The translations under genes were made by a program, and so were the position numbers. The notes beneath the pieces are model-generated. The model did not search any database. It worked only from the letters and a program-made list of their open reading frames with translations, and was not told the DNA's origin. Below, piece by piece: positions 9,380 through 17,643 of a DNA stretch of 64,000 nt. Source of the DNA: Thermococcus nautili. Its GTDB lineage: Archaea; Methanobacteriota_B; Thermococci; Thermococcales; Thermococcaceae. Location of the stretch: the NCBI RefSeq assembly GCF_000585495.1, contig NZ_CP007264.1, positions 1,488,001 through 1,552,000 on the forward strand. The letters run 5' to 3'. Position 1 is the stretch's first letter; every line of letters starts with the position of its first letter.

Positions 9380-10381
9380 TCAGAACTCCCACCACTCCGA
9401 CTGTATCTCCTTCACCCTCGCCACCGTTCTCAAGGCTTCGTACGATGGACTGACCGGAACCTCGCGGATTTCTCCGCTGAGGTAGCCCCTGATGAAGGCT
9501 GGAAGGCCTTTGTCAAGGCCGACCGAGTAGCCACCCTCAAAAATCACCGCGAGCGGATAGCGCGAGAGCGTTGAGCCCGCGTAGGCGAAGAAGAGTTCAC
9601 TGAGGCGAAGCGTCGTCAGGTTCTCCCCGAGGAATCCGTCAAATCCAGCAGAGACGACCACGAGCTTCGGCCTGAACTGGGTCAAGACCGGGAGAACAAC
9701 CTCGTTCCAGGCGTAGATGAAGTCGTCGTCTCCGGAGTAGTGGGGCATCGGCAGGTTGATTTTCGTCCCCTCGGCATTCTTCCCGCCGACGTCGTGCTCG
9801 TAGCCACTCCAGGGATAAATATCACGCTCGTGAAGGTCTACATGCACCGCGTTGGGGTCGTTCCAGAGTAGCTCCTGCGTCCCGTTGCCGTGATGGGCGT
9901 CAAAGTCTATGACCAGAACCTTTCCAGCGAGCTCCTCGGCCGATTTCGCCGCGTAGGCCGCGTTGTTGAAGATGCAGAAGCCGAGCGTTGAGGCGTTGAA
10001 GGCCCTTCCGGCCTTTCCGGCGTGGTGGCCAGGTGGCCTGACGAGGGCAAGGTGAAGGCCTCCGAACTTCAGGGCCAGCTCGACGGCGAGCCTCGACGCC
10101 CCGAAGGCGAGAAGCGAGGCCTCCCACGTGCCGGGGGAAACGTAGGTGTCCGGGTCGAGGTACGAGAAGGTTCTGCTGCTCTCGCGGACGAGCTCAACGT
10201 AGTCCCTTGAGTGGACCTTCAGGAGCTCCTCCTCCGGAACGGGAACCGGCTCGATGGGCTTCCACAGGTTCAACCGCTGGAGGGCCTTTACTGCCCTCAA
10301 CAACCGGTCTGGGTTTTCTGGGTGATAGTTCTCGGGTCTGTGCTCGAGAAAAACGGGAGAGTAGATAACGGAGAAGGCCAA
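9380..10381 (-). CDS. Histone deacetylase/acetylpolyamine amidohydrolase family protein
   Basis: A 333-residue zinc hydrolase of the arginase/deacetylase fold. Visible are the substrate-tunnel motif VRPPGHHAGKAGRAF (double His), the metal ligands DFDAHHGNGTQELLW (D and H) and VSAGFDGFLGE (second Asp), and the C-terminal GGYSVGL with the transition-state residue region. Substrates may be acetylated lysine (for example on Alba or histones) or small acetylated amines; the sequence does not decide. The TTG start at 10381 has GGTGAGGGGG upstream, which overlaps the stop codon of tbp. The gap to tbp is only 6 bp, so the two are co-translated. Its 3' end abuts the convergent ATPase gene. Confidence 0.88.
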   Translation of the reverse strand: MAFSVIYSPVFLEHRPENYHPENPDRLLRAVKALQRLNLWKPIEPVPVPEEELLKVHSRDYVELVRESSRTFSYLDPDTYVSPGTWEASLLAFGASRLAVELALKFGGLHLALVRPPGHHAGKAGRAFNASTLGFCIFNNAAYAAKSAEELAGKVLVIDFDAHHGNGTQELLWNDPNAVHVDLHERDIYPWSGYEHDVGGKNAEGTKINLPMPHYSGDDDFIYAWNEVVLPVLTQFRPKLVVVSAGFDGFLGENLTTLRLSELFFAYAGSTLSRYPLAVIFEGGYSVGLDKGLPAFIRGYLSGEIREVPVSPSYEALRTVARVKEIQSEWWEF

Positions 10382-10387
10382 GCCCCC

Positions 10388-10960
10388 TCACCACTCCTCC
10401 TCTTCCTCGATTAGACCGTACTTCTCAAGCTCGCGGAGGAGCTTCCTAACGGCCTCCCAGGCGTCGTGCTCGCTCTTGGCGCCTGAGCAGACGATTTTAC
10501 CGGAGGAGAAGAGCAGTATCACCGCCCTCGGCTCCTTCACACGGTAGATGACACCGGGGAACTGCTCAGGTTCATACTCACAGTTGGGCAGGCTCAAAGC
10601 GACCGCGTCGAGGTTGAACTCCATGCCGATGTCACCGCTGAAGACCATGTTCTGTATGTCAATCTGGGGAGCGCGGTGGAACTTGGCGCCGATTTTCTTG
10701 AGCATCTGGATGAGCTTGTTGACGGCCCTCTCGATGTCCTCGACGCTTTTAGCACCTGTAACGACGAGCTTCCCGGAGCTGAATATAAGCAGGGCAACCT
10801 TCGGCTCATCGAAGCGACAGATGATTCCGGGGAACTCCTCCGGGTTGTACTTCGAGTTGGGGCATATTTCAATAACCTTCTCAAGGTTCAGCTCCGTAAA
10901 GAGGTCAACAGAAGCGACGATGTTTTCAATCCTGAGCTTTACATTGCTCATGTCCACCAA
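10388..10960 (-). CDS. tbp: TATA-box binding protein
   Basis: Archaeal general transcription factor TBP, 190 residues, two direct repeats of the saddle fold: NIVASVDLF to [17 protein letters not shown] and NMVFSGDIG to [18 protein letters not shown], plus the acidic tail EEEEEW typical of Thermococcales. Recruits TFB and RNA polymerase at the TATA box. The start is taken as TTG 10960 (MVDMSNVK), because GGAGGTG sits 7 bases before it and Pyrococcus TBP begins with the same MVDMS; ATG at 10953 is the alternative. A TATA element of its own (tttataaa, 10996-11003) lies about 35-40 bp upstream. Followed by the HDAC-like gene in the same operon. Confidence 0.97.
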   Translation of the reverse strand: MVDMSNVKLRIENIVASVDLFTELNLEKVIEICPNSKYNPEEFPGIICRFDEPKVALLIFSSGKLVVTGAKSVEDIERAVNKLIQMLKKIGAKFHRAPQIDIQNMVFSGDIGMEFNLDAVALSLPNCEYEPEQFPGVIYRVKEPRAVILLFSSGKIVCSGAKSEHDAWEAVRKLLRELEKYGLIEEEEEW

Positions 10961-10993
10961 GGTTTACACCTCCGGATGGTGGGTTTAAAAACC

Positions 10994-11004
10994 CCTTTAT
11001 AAAT
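10994..11004 (-). promoter_or_regulatory. TATA box of the tbp promoter
   Basis: On the minus strand atttataaagg is a good archaeal TATA box with a purine-rich flank. The predicted start near 10975 leaves a short leader containing GGAGGTG. Confidence 0.55.
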
Positions 11005-11062
11005 GAGGGCCGTCGCTTTTTAAAGCTTTATGCTCAAAAGGGAACATCGAAGAAGAAAAAGT

Positions 11063-12766
11063 TCAAAGGTAGGCCTCAACGAGGACCTTTCCAGCTTCGG
11101 TCAGGCTCTTGCTTCCGAGGAAGCCGAGCTGGCGGAGCATCGTTAAAGCTTTCTTTATCTCGTCGTCGCTGAGACTGAGGTGCTTCCTGATGACGTCAAC
11201 CTCCTCCATCTTGTAGCCCTTGACCTCGCCCTTCTCCTTCCATATCCTGTTGAAGGTCTCGAGGTTCTCGTAGATTACCTTGAGCACGTTGTAGAGGGTC
11301 GGCGTGACGCTGAACTTGACCTTGACTATCTCCTGGAGCTTGGCGTTCTCGAGGGCGGTCTTAACCTTATCCCCGAGCTCCGTCAGCTTGACCATACCGT
11401 TCTGGAGCTCAACGACGAAGCCCTTCGCTTCCGCCTCGCCGATTGCCCTGATGATTTCCTTCTCGTCTCCGCCAACGTAGTCCTTAACCAACTCGACCAG
11501 CTCGTCCCTGTGGATGTACTTCTTCCTCGGGGTCTTGGCGAGTATAGCGGCGTCGTATCTTGTGAGGAACGGCTTCCTCTTTATGCTCCTGCTGAGCTTG
11601 AGGTAGAACCTGCCCTTGTCGGTGACGCCGGCCTTGACAACGCCCTCCTCCTGGGCCCTGATGACCCACTCGGCTATTGGCACATCGCCGCTCTCGGCGT
11701 AGGTTACCGCCTTCATGGCATCGGGACTGACGGTTCCGAAGTTTATGGCCTCTTTACCCCACTCGGTGAGCCAGTAGGTGTCTCTGTTCTTGACGAGCCT
11801 CCTCTCAACCAGCTCCTTGCTCTCGAGGAGGTGCAGTATGGCTCCAAGGTCCTCGACCTCAACGCGTTTGGCTATTTCCTTCTCGGTGGGCAGAACCTCG
11901 GGATTGGTCTCGTACTTCTCCTCAATCTCCTTGATGGCCCTGAGGACTGCAAGCTCATCGTCGAGCAGGTAAATCGGGAGAACCTTCTCCTCAACCCTGC
12001 CCATCGCCTCGTAGGTCTCCATCACGGCCTTTCCGAACTCTGTGGTTCCCTTCTCGTCGGTGAGCCCCATGCTCTCCAGCTCGGCGTTGCTCCTTCCGGC
12101 CTTCAGGGCCTCAAAGTCCTCCTTCCTGAGGACTATCGCCCTCGCAAATACCGGAATCATGCTGACGGCTTTGAGGGCGAGCTTCGCCGCAGGAGTGGTT
12201 GCGAAGGCCCTTCCCTTCTCGGTCGGCGGTGAAATCAGGAGCAGGCGCATGGCCTGAAGGGCGTTCACGATGTTGTCGCCGTAGAGCTTGGAGTTCTTGT
12301 AGGTTACAAGCTCGTCGAGGGTGCCGATTTTCGGCATTCCCCTGAGGAACGAGACTATCTCCGGGGTCAGGTAAACGACGGGGTGGGTCTCGCGGTAAAG
12401 CGCAAGAAGCGCCTTTCCAAACTCGGTGAGGCCGTTCTCATCGGCGAGCTTCCTCTCCTTCAGCTTCTCGAGCCAGCTCTCGGGGACCTTTCCGGTCTCC
12501 TCGAGGAGCTCAAGCATCTTCATTATTTCGGTATCGGCTATGAGGTCGGGAAGCTCGTCGAGGTTCAGGGAGTCGCTTATCTCGAGGAGCTTCCTTCCGG
12601 CATCGGTAAGCTTAATCTTTCCACCATCAAGCTCGGCAAACCCGAGAATGTAGAGCTCGATTGCCCTTATCTGGAACTCCTCCGGCAGTTTGGCCTCAAT
12701 CTCGGCCTGGCTCTCGGTCTTCTTCATTTCCCTGAGTATCTCAAGGTGCCTCTTCTTCAGATACAT
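11063..12766 (-). CDS. DUF505 family protein, array of winged-helix-like modules
   Basis: A 567-residue protein of the DUF505 type found in Thermococcales and methanogens; function unknown. The sequence is a run of similar modules, each with a helical stretch and then a [LVT]T-[DE]-x-G-[KR] wing-turn motif: LTDAGRKLLE, LTEFGKALLA, TTEFGKAVME, LTEWGKEAIN, VTDKGRFYLK, LTELGDKVKT and LTEAGKVLVE, plus a weaker one near TPAAKLALKA. This pattern is that of tandem winged helices, so DNA or protein binding is likely (inference). The ATG has GGAGGGGTGATAAC upstream. It lies directly upstream of tbp on the same strand, with about 100 bp including the tbp promoter between them. Confidence 0.8.
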   Translation of the reverse strand: MYLKKRHLEILREMKKTESQAEIEAKLPEEFQIRAIELYILGFAELDGGKIKLTDAGRKLLEISDSLNLDELPDLIADTEIMKMLELLEETGKVPESWLEKLKERKLADENGLTEFGKALLALYRETHPVVYLTPEIVSFLRGMPKIGTLDELVTYKNSKLYGDNIVNALQAMRLLLISPPTEKGRAFATTPAAKLALKAVSMIPVFARAIVLRKEDFEALKAGRSNAELESMGLTDEKGTTEFGKAVMETYEAMGRVEEKVLPIYLLDDELAVLRAIKEIEEKYETNPEVLPTEKEIAKRVEVEDLGAILHLLESKELVERRLVKNRDTYWLTEWGKEAINFGTVSPDAMKAVTYAESGDVPIAEWVIRAQEEGVVKAGVTDKGRFYLKLSRSIKRKPFLTRYDAAILAKTPRKKYIHRDELVELVKDYVGGDEKEIIRAIGEAEAKGFVVELQNGMVKLTELGDKVKTALENAKLQEIVKVKFSVTPTLYNVLKVIYENLETFNRIWKEKGEVKGYKMEEVDVIRKHLSLSDDEIKKALTMLRQLGFLGSKSLTEAGKVLVEAYL

Positions 12767-12903
12767 GTTATCACCCCTCCACTTCCGTTTTGATGCTTAA
12801 AAAGCCTCCGACATTTTTAGAAACGCAAAGTTTTTAAAACTTTCGGTAACTAAAATCGGCGAAGGTTTAAAAGACAACCGGTTGAGTGAGGGGTGGTGAG
12901 AAC

Positions 12904-13332
12904 ATGAGAAACACGATTGTCTTAGTTAGAACCGACAACTTTCAGAAGGCGAGCGTCGCGTTGGCCGACCTCGTGAGATACGGGGGCATGAGGATTCGCG
13001 GTGACCCGAGGATAATCCCGCCGGCACTTTCGGACTGGGCTTTCGAAAAGATAAGTGGCGAGAAGCCGAGAAAGCGCTTTAAGGCCCACGTCGTTGCCCA
13101 GATTGACCTTCCGCCGAGGAAGGCCATAGGAAGGCTGATGGACATTCACCCCCCGGCCCATATCCTTGTAATCCCGCCGGATTCAGAGGTCTGGGAAGAG
13201 TTAATGCGCCTCTGGGGAAGCTTTGAGAAGCTCCGCGGCTTCCACCCCCCGAAGAGGACGAAGGCCGAAGAAGCCCGGCGGAAGGCCGAGAAGAGGAGAG
13301 AGAAGGAAGAGTGGGAGTTCGAGGAGATTTAA
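12904..13332 (+). CDS. DUF356 family protein
   Basis: A 142-residue archaeal protein of the DUF356 family, function unknown. It opens with MRNTIVLVRTDNFQKASVALADL, followed by GMRIRGDPRIIPP and a PPAHILVIPPDSEVWEELM core, and ends in a very charged tail (about residues 118-142, Lys/Arg/Glu) that may be a coiled coil. The ATG at 12904 is preferred over an in-frame upstream codon because GAGGGGTGGTGAG precedes it; a TATA-like gtttaaaag is at about 12863. Divergent from DUF505. Confidence 0.8.
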   Translation: MRNTIVLVRTDNFQKASVALADLVRYGGMRIRGDPRIIPPALSDWAFEKISGEKPRKRFKAHVVAQIDLPPRKAIGRLMDIHPPAHILVIPPDSEVWEELMRLWGSFEKLRGFHPPKRTKAEEARRKAEKRREKEEWEFEEI

Positions 13333-13779
13333 GGGAGAAGGTTTAGTCCTTCTTTCTCCCCAGCCTGTTTAAGGTCGCTGTCCAGCGTTCCAAGGTTTCT
13401 CACTTCAAAGACAAGTGGCGAGGATTATTGCGTCATTCGGGAGCAGGTTGTGCTTTCTCATGAGCCCATAAGATACCTCAAGAACTTCATCGTCCGTAAG
13501 GAGAACGTGAAACTGGTTGAGGAAGTCCTTTGGTTCCTCGGTGAGGATTACGTTTCCTATCTCGCCCCGCTTTTTGATTGTAAACGGGGAAACTCCAGTT
13601 TTGAGTGCGATGTAGTGGAAAATGAACTCACTGAAAACTATGTCGTTGATTACCGGGACCAAATTGGAGTTGAGAATCTCTTCAAAGAGCGAAACGGCGG
13701 AGGGATTACCTTTTAGTCCCTCGATTAAAACGGAGGAGTCAAAAAAGATAAGCTCACTGGAGGTACCAGTCTTCTTCAT
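13329..13779 (-). pseudogene. VapC-like PIN toxin, frameshifted near the 3' end
   Basis: A PIN-domain ribonuclease toxin gene interrupted by a frameshift. The first frame (13779-13405, 124 residues) carries FFDSSVLIEGLKG with the first catalytic Asp, the Glu in FSEFIFHY and LPNDAIILATC with the third acid, then stops. In the neighbouring frame the expected ending continues as FEVRNLGTLDSDLKQAGEKEG to TAA at 13329-13331, including the Asp of TLDSD that completes a PIN active site. One base (or a small deletion) at about 13408-13412 explains it. Start ATG 13779 has GGGGG at the right distance and overlaps the antitoxin gene. The toxin is probably dead or weakened. Confidence 0.75.
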
Positions 13780-13924
13780 TGACATCCCCCTTGAACTTGC
13801 CAAGGTACTTGGAAAGAACAGCTCTGCTCAGCCCTTTCCCCATCTCCCGCTCAAGTATAATTTTTATCTTCCGTTCAATGAGACGCTCCATTCCAGAGGG
13901 CACCTTCATAGTCATTTTCCGCAT
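13754..13924 (-). CDS. VapB-like antitoxin
   Basis: A 56-residue protein, MRKMTMKVPSGMERLIERK and on, ending EEDWYLQ, with a short beta-type start (MTMKVP) followed by a charged helix, as in VapB antitoxins. The stop at 13754-13756 lies within the toxin gene, and the toxin start is 26 bp inside this frame, the usual overlapped antitoxin-toxin arrangement. The gene begins 3 bp after the stop of the McrC gene, so the pair is appended to the McrBC operon. Exact start uncertain (M1, M4 or M6). Confidence 0.7.
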   Translation of the reverse strand: MRKMTMKVPSGMERLIERKIKIILEREMGKGLSRAVLSKYLGKFKGDVNEEDWYLQ

Positions 13925-13927
13925 TAT

Positions 13928-15304
13928 TTAAGGATTTAAGATGTTGTTTAAGGTAGTTTTGAACTCTCTATCTGCCTCGGATATATCACCAGTTTTTAGA
14001 TGTTCCATGTTATATGTAACTACAAAGAGCTTCCTCCCATCAAAAAATTCAAACTTTAAGAAGTGAGTATTGGAAAGCTCGGGATTATATGTTGAGCTTG
14101 ATGGAATTATAATAACAGCAGGAGGTCTTGAGTCATTTTCGTAGTTATTCTCGTTTTTATATCCCCAGAGTCTTGAATAGACATAGAGCTGGCGTAACAT
14201 GTCTGAGCTGGGAATTCCCTCTTTGAGCTCTCTGTATTTTGCATCAAGCACCATAACCGGAATATCTCCCTTTCTAATAACGTAATCAGGCTTTTGGAGA
14301 TTTCCATCCTGATTCTTTAAAAAGGAGCGAGATTCTTGGTAAGACATTTTGTATCCTAGAGGAAGGTTTCTCATGAGAACTCTCTCAATAAACCGCTCAA
14401 ACAATTTGTTCATATCAACAAAGAACCCACTAACTTCCCTACTCCTTCCTTTGCCGTTTGCTGGCATAAACAAAAGTTTTGCCAGCTCGAAGGGTTTCCT
14501 AAACCTCTCATTGAGTCTCGTGAAATGAACGCGTTCAAAGTGCTCTGCCATAAGGTGTATTGGCGTAACACCATCAAAGGCAAGCATCAGCTCACCGAGA
14601 AGCTTTCTGTTTAGTCCCCATGTTGTTCTTCTGAGTGCTTCCCTAATCGATGCATAGAAAATCCTGTTAAGTAGATTGTCCTCAATGAGTTCATGAACCT
14701 CAACGCTGAAAGTGTTTAACTGAGGGGGAAGCTTTCGTATCTGTCTGCTCATCAGGAGTTTTCCACGGAGAAATCTTTCTTCCCGGTGAACTTCAACGTA
14801 TTCTCGATGGTATCCCCTTTGAACTTCGTTCCAGAGACTTTGAGCGAACAAATAAATAAAAACCTCATAAAGGTTCGGTTGGAGTTTTTGCCCATGAAGA
14901 AAAGCCAAGTCATAGTCTTTAATTTTCAGCCCGTAAGCCATGTTGAGCATTCGTATGAAAGCCAGAATGGACTTCCAAGTATCTTCCTGTGTTTCTTGTG
15001 TTTGATTACCCTTGGGCTTGAAAACTTTTGGAAGAATTTGAATGAAAACGTTATCAACGGCTGCAAAGCCGACGTAGTGTCGTGCTTTAATCTTGTTGGC
15101 ATAAACCTCCACAACGCCTTTGCTCTCGTCAATTTTATCTCCACTATCTGAGTTGTCTTCGGATTTGTCCAGCTTTTTAAAGCCCTTCTTAAACTGCTCA
15201 TTCAACTTGATGAGAGCATCCTGAATGGTTTTCTTATCCCCTGCAATATCTCTGTACTTCTTTTCCTCATGTTCATAGAGTGTTATCGCCGTTAGTCTTG
15301 GCAT
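13928..15304 (-). CDS. mcrC: McrC-type nuclease subunit of a 5-methylcytosine/modified-DNA restriction system
   Basis: A 458-residue McrC homologue, the endonuclease component of McrBC. The C-terminal third holds the PD-(D/E)xK core: QKPDYVIRKGDIPVMVLDAKYREL (near residue 330-355, D and D-A-K). The N-terminal part (KARHYVGFAAVDNVFIQILPKVF) matches the McrC N-domain that docks onto the McrB hexamer. The ATG at 15304 has AAGGGGACTG upstream and lies 5 bp after the McrB stop, so the two are one operon. The gene is visibly more AT-rich than flanking core genes, in line with an acquired defence module. Cleaves DNA when activated by McrB GTP hydrolysis (family knowledge). Confidence 0.85.
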   Translation of the reverse strand: MPRLTAITLYEHEEKKYRDIAGDKKTIQDALIKLNEQFKKGFKKLDKSEDNSDSGDKIDESKGVVEVYANKIKARHYVGFAAVDNVFIQILPKVFKPKGNQTQETQEDTWKSILAFIRMLNMAYGLKIKDYDLAFLHGQKLQPNLYEVFIYLFAQSLWNEVQRGYHREYVEVHREERFLRGKLLMSRQIRKLPPQLNTFSVEVHELIEDNLLNRIFYASIREALRRTTWGLNRKLLGELMLAFDGVTPIHLMAEHFERVHFTRLNERFRKPFELAKLLFMPANGKGRSREVSGFFVDMNKLFERFIERVLMRNLPLGYKMSYQESRSFLKNQDGNLQKPDYVIRKGDIPVMVLDAKYRELKEGIPSSDMLRQLYVYSRLWGYKNENNYENDSRPPAVIIIPSSSTYNPELSNTHFLKFEFFDGRKLFVVTYNMEHLKTGDISEADREFKTTLNNILNP

Positions 15305-15309
15305 ATGAA

Positions 15310-16968
15310 TCAGTCCCCTTCAGTTTGGGATTGGTTGTTCTCTGAGGAGTTTTCCTCGTTAGTTGTTGCTCCTCCCTCTTGAGATGAAGTGTTCTTACCG
15401 ATTATTCTCTTCAAAGCCCTAACAAAGGTGTCTCCTTCGAGAACTTTTAATTGATACGCTTCTTCCCCATTGGGCCCCGTAATATCAAGTTTCTCAAAGA
15501 ACACATTGCCAGAATCCTTATCTTTCTCATTTAGCACCCACTTTATCGTTTCCCAGTCGTTGTAGAAGTACTCCATGAGGAGCGGGAGCACTTCATAGTA
15601 CCAGACGCGCTTAAGGTCATCAACGGTCTCCACATTCAGGAAGTAGCTGTGCCCTATCCTGTGGTCGCGGTCTTTAACGACAGTAATGCGGTTGTTAATG
15701 GCTTTCAACAACTTTGAGAGATTGATGTCCTCAATAGTCTTATCCCTTAGTTTCTCAGGATTTGGCTCAACCTCGATAAAGGCAAATCTCCTTCTTAATG
15801 CAACATCTAACAGCGCAATGCTTCTGTCTGCGGTGTTCATCGTGCCGATGATGTAAAGGTTTGACGGGACCGCGAAAGGTTCTCCTGAGTATGGAAGCGT
15901 TACAATAAGCTGGTTCTCACCGCCTAAGCGCTTGTCCTTTTCGAGGAGCGTTATCAGCTCACCGAAAATCTTGCTAATGTTTCCACGATTAATTTCGTCA
16001 ATTATGAGGTAGAATCCTGGGGTGAGATTCTTTAGTTTGTCTTTTGGAATTTTTTGTACAACCTCCCACAAATACCTCTTGAGTTGGACATATTTCTCAT
16101 ATTCATGTGGAGATAAAGAATCTTCCTTGGTCAAAAGACCATGGAGCCTTTGCAACTTAATTTTTTCGATTAGTTCATCTTCTAAATTCAAAAGTCCCTC
16201 TACAATAGCCCGGAGAGCAATTTTCTTGAATATTCCATCTTCAACTACATAGCGGATTTGCCCTTTGTTATCAGTTCTTGGTCTGAATCCCTCTATGAAC
16301 TCCTCGTAACTGTAAGACTGGTGAAAGGTTATGAACGCCCAGCGATTTCCAGGTTTCTCTTCTCTTGTTTTTTCAATGACGTATTTCCTCGCAAGCCATG
16401 TCTTTCCGGTTCCAGGTGGACCGTAAAGGATTACCTGACCTTTTGTACCCAAACCCAAATTTAGTTCCCTCAGTTTTCCATCTAGACCAATGTGACTCTC
16501 ATTAGATGAGTCCAACACTTTTCTATCTAGCAGGGACTCGATATTATTGACAACTTCCTGAGGTGCTGGGATTAAGTACTGTTGTTTTGGACTAAAACCA
16601 ACGCTGTCTTTTGAGATTGGGGGGTTAAATTCCTGGAAATTTTTTAATGTAACTACATAAAACTGATCATACTTCTCAAACCATTTTGCAGCAAAGTTTT
16701 CTAAATACATGTTTAAATCCTCTGTATCCATAATCTGTGAAAGTTTCTCTTTTAGTTTCTCTTTGGGGACCACAGAGTACTTCTTGGCAACTTGTGATTT
16801 TCCTACAAAGCTCTGTCTGTAACCTGAGACACCACTTTTACTAACATAGTGATACACAATATCTCCTGGGGCAAGGTTCTCAATTATTTTCCATCTACTT
16901 CCGTGGGGTGCCCATAAGAGTTTTCCTATATGTTTCTCACTTCCAGTAATCTCAATCCATGTTCCCAT
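15310..16968 (-). CDS. mcrB: McrB-type AAA GTPase with N-terminal EVE/YTH-like reader domain
   Basis: A 552-residue McrB. Residues about 185-460 are the AAA module: Walker A GPPGTGKTWLARKYV, Walker B LIIDEINRGNISKIFGEL and the canonical McrB signature TMNTADRSIALLDVALRRRF that gives GTP specificity. Residues 1-150 look like an EVE/YTH-fold base-flipping domain: GTWIEITGSEKH, KLLWAPHGSRWKI, GDIVYHYVS and GYRQSFVGKSQV. Thermococcus McrB proteins with YTH-like readers of N6-methyladenine have been described, so modified adenine is a plausible target (inference). The C-terminus is a low-complexity Ser/Glu/Asn tail. ATG 16968 has GGTGGGTC upstream. Operon continues with mcrC and a VapBC-like pair. 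Confidence 0.87.
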   Translation of the reverse strand: MGTWIEITGSEKHIGKLLWAPHGSRWKIIENLAPGDIVYHYVSKSGVSGYRQSFVGKSQVAKKYSVVPKEKLKEKLSQIMDTEDLNMYLENFAAKWFEKYDQFYVVTLKNFQEFNPPISKDSVGFSPKQQYLIPAPQEVVNNIESLLDRKVLDSSNESHIGLDGKLRELNLGLGTKGQVILYGPPGTGKTWLARKYVIEKTREEKPGNRWAFITFHQSYSYEEFIEGFRPRTDNKGQIRYVVEDGIFKKIALRAIVEGLLNLEDELIEKIKLQRLHGLLTKEDSLSPHEYEKYVQLKRYLWEVVQKIPKDKLKNLTPGFYLIIDEINRGNISKIFGELITLLEKDKRLGGENQLIVTLPYSGEPFAVPSNLYIIGTMNTADRSIALLDVALRRRFAFIEVEPNPEKLRDKTIEDINLSKLLKAINNRITVVKDRDHRIGHSYFLNVETVDDLKRVWYYEVLPLLMEYFYNDWETIKWVLNEKDKDSGNVFFEKLDITGPNGEEAYQLKVLEGDTFVRALKRIIGKNTSSQEGGATTNEENSSENNQSQTEGD

Positions 16969-17039
16969 TATGACCCACCAGGTTAATAATCAAAATATTA
17001 AAATTTAAACTTTCTGGTGTACAAACAAAATCTCAAGTC

Positions 17040-17573
17040 TCACTTCTTCCTCTTCCGTATCCTGATGTTGGCGATGTCGCCGAGGGTTGGCTCGTAGTCC
17101 TTTGGAATAGTCTTCTTCTCCTTTACCTCCTCCTCGACGCGCTCGATGAGCGTAATCTTGAAGTAGCGTTCGAGCTTCTTGGCTTCCTTGATGGTGGGCT
17201 CGCGGTAGCCGTGCGCTATGGCCCTCAAATCGTTCACCGAAAGCCCAATCTCGTGGGACAGCTCCTCGTAGCTTTTTCCAGAGCGCTGTATAGCTTTGTA
17301 AACCCTCTCGGCGAAGTCCTCAACGATTTCCTCGGTGTAGAGCGGTCTCTCGCGGTAGGGCTTAGGCTCCCTCTTCGGCCTCGGAGCTGAGACGGGCCTT
17401 CTCCTCGGCTCCCTTCCGGTGGGCATTATGCTGAAGCCGGACTTCTTTCGGCCGTACTTCTCGTAACAGCGGTCGCAGACGAGGACCTCGGCACCTTCGA
17501 GTCTTATCCTGTGGCCCGGGCCCCTTATGGGCGCACCACAAATCTCGCAGTAGCGTGGCTTGGCCTTGCTCAT
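17040..17573 (-). CDS. Multiprotein bridging factor aMBF1
   Basis: A 177-residue archaeal MBF1: an N-terminal zinc ribbon (CEICGAPIRGPGHRI and VCDRCYEKYG, four Cys), a basic linker rich in Pro/Arg, and a C-terminal Cro-type helix-turn-helix (KSYEELSHEIGLSVNDLRAIAHG, about residues 105-130). It binds the ribosome and possibly the transcription machinery in archaea. ATG 17573 has GGTGGT upstream; a GTG nine bases earlier is the alternative. Divergent from the GNAT gene, with which it shares a 70-bp intergenic region. Confidence 0.92.
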   Translation of the reverse strand: MSKAKPRYCEICGAPIRGPGHRIRLEGAEVLVCDRCYEKYGRKKSGFSIMPTGREPRRRPVSAPRPKREPKPYRERPLYTEEIVEDFAERVYKAIQRSGKSYEELSHEIGLSVNDLRAIAHGYREPTIKEAKKLERYFKITLIERVEEEVKEKKTIPKDYEPTLGDIANIRIRKRKK

Positions 17574-17643
17574 AGCTACCACCTTCTCTACCGCTCAAAG
17601 CTCGGAGTCAGGCTTTTTAAACCCGACGATGAGGGTATCAATG

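Noticed and set aside
11180-12232. Long plus-strand frame (350 codons) opposite DUF505
   Set aside because: Antisense shadow, Leu-rich, no motif.
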